Notes under the pieces: model-generated
Database searches by the model: none
What the model was told of the DNA's origin: nothing
What the model saw: only the letters and a program-made list of their open reading frames with translations
Origin: Phallus indusiatus
Taxonomy: Eukaryota; Basidiomycota; Agaricomycetes; Phallales; Phallaceae
DNA: 64,000 nucleotides
Assembly (NCBI GenBank): GCA_027605045.1
Contig: JAQFWX010000146.1
Location: 20,313 to 84,312 of the forward strand
Direction of reading: 5' to 3'
Shown here: in pieces, positions 61,903 to 64,000 of the stretch
How positions within the stretch are numbered: position 1 is the first letter of the stretch
Layout of the letters: each line of letters begins with the position of its first letter
Program-made: the position numbers and the translations under genes

Positions 61903-63772
61903 CGAGGAACAAGGCGGGATCGCATCATCTTTTTTAAAAAAGTCGCTCTCGTCTCACCCCTATTTGCATTTTCCCCTGTCTGTTATTTGTTATTCCGCTT
62001 CCTATCGTATTCATTATGCAAAATCGTACATACGCATACTATCATCTCATGTTACATCTTTTCCCTCCTCACACGACATACATCTGCTGGACAACCGTCT
62101 TCGGTCACTGTTTTACGCTGTTTCCCGTCGTCTATTTGGATCTTATGGTCTACTACTTTCGGTTCTATGGCTACCGTTTCTTCTCTCTTTCACCTTATCC
62201 TCCCCTCGCTGTGGCGAACCCCTATTCACTTGTAATGCCAATTCTCTACCTCGGTCTCTTCGCGCCTACGCGTCCCCTGTTCGCCGTTTCTGTTATCGAT
62301 GCGTTTTTCAACATTGGTTTATCTGGTCAGATTCGGTTGTTGTTTTGCCTCATTCTGGCATTCCAACGCTATTCTCTTTCTTCTCTTAATTTTCTCTTAT
62401 CTTGGTCAGCGTTGACTGTCATTCTTATTCAGATAGAATTTATGCTACAAAAAGTATAGAAAAAAAAAAGAAAATACGGAGGCTTAGGTGTCATGGGTAT
62501 TTTTTTTTTACTTTTAACTTTTCCCCTTGTCCGCTTTTCTTCCTATACGAGAGTTCCCTTATCACCTCGATCGATGCATACCTCTTTTTCTCTTTCTGAC
62601 GAAACCCAACCTTTACGCTTTATGACTCCAATCACCTTCACGTATTGACCTCCGCGGTCGAGCTGGTCTTTCCTTTCCCTAATCCCAACTATACACGGGG
62701 TAAATAGCTGTAAAACCTGTCTAGCTGTCCTTCTCAAAAGTCTGTATGTCATATGTACGTCTGTGTCTGTGCTTGTTCTGTGTATTGTATTCAATAAACC
62801 TGATGTGCATCAAAAATTGAATAGCTGCAGAAGCAGGAAAAGTTTATGATAAATAAATATCATGGGATGTTTGTCTTAGTAAAGATCCCTGTTGTCTATT
62901 TAACTTCATGTAAATAAAGAGTTACGCTGTGTCATTGTAAACAAAGACAAATGTTTGCACGGGAAATCAACAGGGCACTGAGATTCAACGGGCATTTATA
63001 GCCCCACTGAGGTGACACCTGTCTAGTCTAGCATTACTGGGACCCCGTGAGAGAGACCAATAAATTGGACACTGTTAACACTGAGTAATACAGAAGAGGC
63101 TTAATGACTCAAAGTTGTTGTGTTTGTGGCATCAATCAGCAGCTGCCGTGGTACAGCGGGATAAACTCTTAAATCAAATCAGTCACAAATCAAAGGTCTT
63201 TGGATTGAATCTCGCTGTGAGTCCATAAAATGCGGGACATGCCTAGGCATAACAATCCTCATGGGCTGATATCTTTTTGGTTTTTCTTTTCATAAATCTC
63301 AAAGATAGTCTTACTGCCATTATAATTTTTCTAGTCTAAATTACAAACTTTAAGACAAAAAGATTTTCTTCCCGGGGGGGCTCGTTGTCTCTCGAGGTCG
63401 TGTTATTTTATTATAGCCAGCTCAGTTGTTGTAAGACGCCCACTAATTTATACCAACTAAATTAAAAATTCATTAAGGTTATATCTTCTTCAAGAACAGG
63501 TTCCTGAGTTGGTCGTTCGATAGGGACAGTATCGCCGCTGTGCGAACAGACTAATGGTGATGTTAGCTCAGAAGACAAAATTCTAACGAGGATAAATTTA
63601 ATTCTATCACAAAAAAACCATAAAAAAGTGTTTTTTAATGATCAAAATCCCTTCTGAAATACAAAACGCCTAATCAAGGCGCTCTATAATATTGGTCGCA
63701 TCGGTGCTTACATGAAAATTGGAGAACAGGAACATAAATTCATTATCACAAATGAGAGCGAAAGAAAGGAAA
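61903..63772. other. 1.9-kb convergent intergenic region
   Basis: 3' flanks of GID4 (+) and Ran (-). The first 900 bp is pyrimidine-rich and the rest A+T-rich. Apart from a tRNA-like relic (about 63140-63222) I see no gene. Confidence 0.5.
63140..63222 (+). repeat. degenerate tRNA-like or tRNA-derived SINE sequence
   Basis: TGGTACAGCGGGA resembles a pol III A box and GGATTGAATCTC, about 45 bp on, a degraded B box. The T-arm stem does not pair and no proper acceptor stem is seen, so this is not a working tRNA gene. It may be the head of an old tRNA-derived SINE. Confidence 0.25.
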
Positions 63773-64000
63773 TCAAATATCTTCGTCTTCTTCTGGCAAA
63801 GGGGCTTGGGCCGCCTAAATTAAATATAAGTAAAAATGATACGAAATAGAATGTTCGTTTCGACATACCACGTTCAATTCCTCCTCGTATTTGGCCATGA
63901 GATGTGGATCCACGTGTACTTCGGGAGGTGCAAGAGCTGGGGCTGCGACGAATTCCAATTGGGGGTTCCTGTAGTATATACCAGTTCCCGTTATCTGTCC
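63773..64000 (-). CDS. GSP1: Ran GTPase (Gsp1), 3' end only
   Basis: The gene runs off the right edge; only its last two exons are visible (63968-63869 and 63814-63773). They read [17 protein letters not shown], then [16 protein letters not shown], spliced to [13 protein letters not shown] and a stop. This is the diagnostic C-terminal switch helix and acidic tail of Ran (animal end DDDL), which drives nucleocytoplasmic transport. The G domain lies outside the window. Confidence 0.9.

Noticed and set aside
61862..62459. Frames of 147-175 codons after GID4
   Set aside because: Same pyrimidine-rich effect; the first overlaps the true GID4 stop codon in another frame.
1..64000. CRISPR arrays, prokaryotic operons, integrases or phage defence systems
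   Set aside because: The gene families and dense spliceosomal introns show nuclear fungal DNA; no regularly spaced repeat array was seen.

Overview
This is nuclear DNA from a filamentous basidiomycete fungus, most probably an Agaricomycete. The reasons are very frequent GT-AG introns of about 47-70 nt, short intergenic gaps, and gene families typical of mushrooms: a Δ6-protoilludene-type sesquiterpene synthase pair, a DUF6533 seven-helix membrane protein, a GH25 lysozyme and an F-box/LRR protein. All gene models below were spliced by eye. Wherever I summed the exons the total was a multiple of three, unless noted.

Layout. Bases 1-8032 are gene-poor and A+T-rich; I recognise nothing there. 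An AIFM2/AMID-like flavoprotein (8033-9492, +) then faces two tandem sesquiterpene synthase genes (9697-11029 and 13212-14544, both -). The synthases lie in a segmental duplication of about 3.3 kb and 2.2 kb. The first unit carries an extra ~1.3 kb that includes a 184-bp retroposed, hairpin-rich element with a 17-bp target-site duplication and an A tail. A broken coding relic (15.36-15.8 kb), an F-box protein (+) and an LRR-like gene (-) follow. Next come a LEA14-like membrane protein (-), an intron-bearing gag-derived gene (+), NAF1 (+), a DHA2-type MFS transporter (-), a short-chain dehydrogenase (+) and a frameshifted FAD-dependent oxidoreductase (+). After these are a two-finger C2H2 factor (+), TFIIIA (-), a DUF6533 protein (+), an Inp54-like inositol 5-phosphatase (-), a long-chain acyl-CoA synthetase (+), a Baeyer-Villiger-type monooxygenase (+) and a secreted GH25 lysozyme (-). 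The right end holds casein kinase 1 (+), GID4/VID24 (+) and the 3' end of Ran/GSP1 (-).

How the genes might work together. The synthases, MFS exporter, SDR, two flavin oxidases and acyl-CoA synthetase could supply a loose terpenoid pathway, but they are spread over 42 kb and interrupted by housekeeping genes (NAF1, TFIIIA). Two of the tailoring genes look damaged: the SDR lacks its catalytic-serine segment, and the FAD oxidoreductase has one frameshift. A decaying or dispersed cluster is therefore as likely as a working one.
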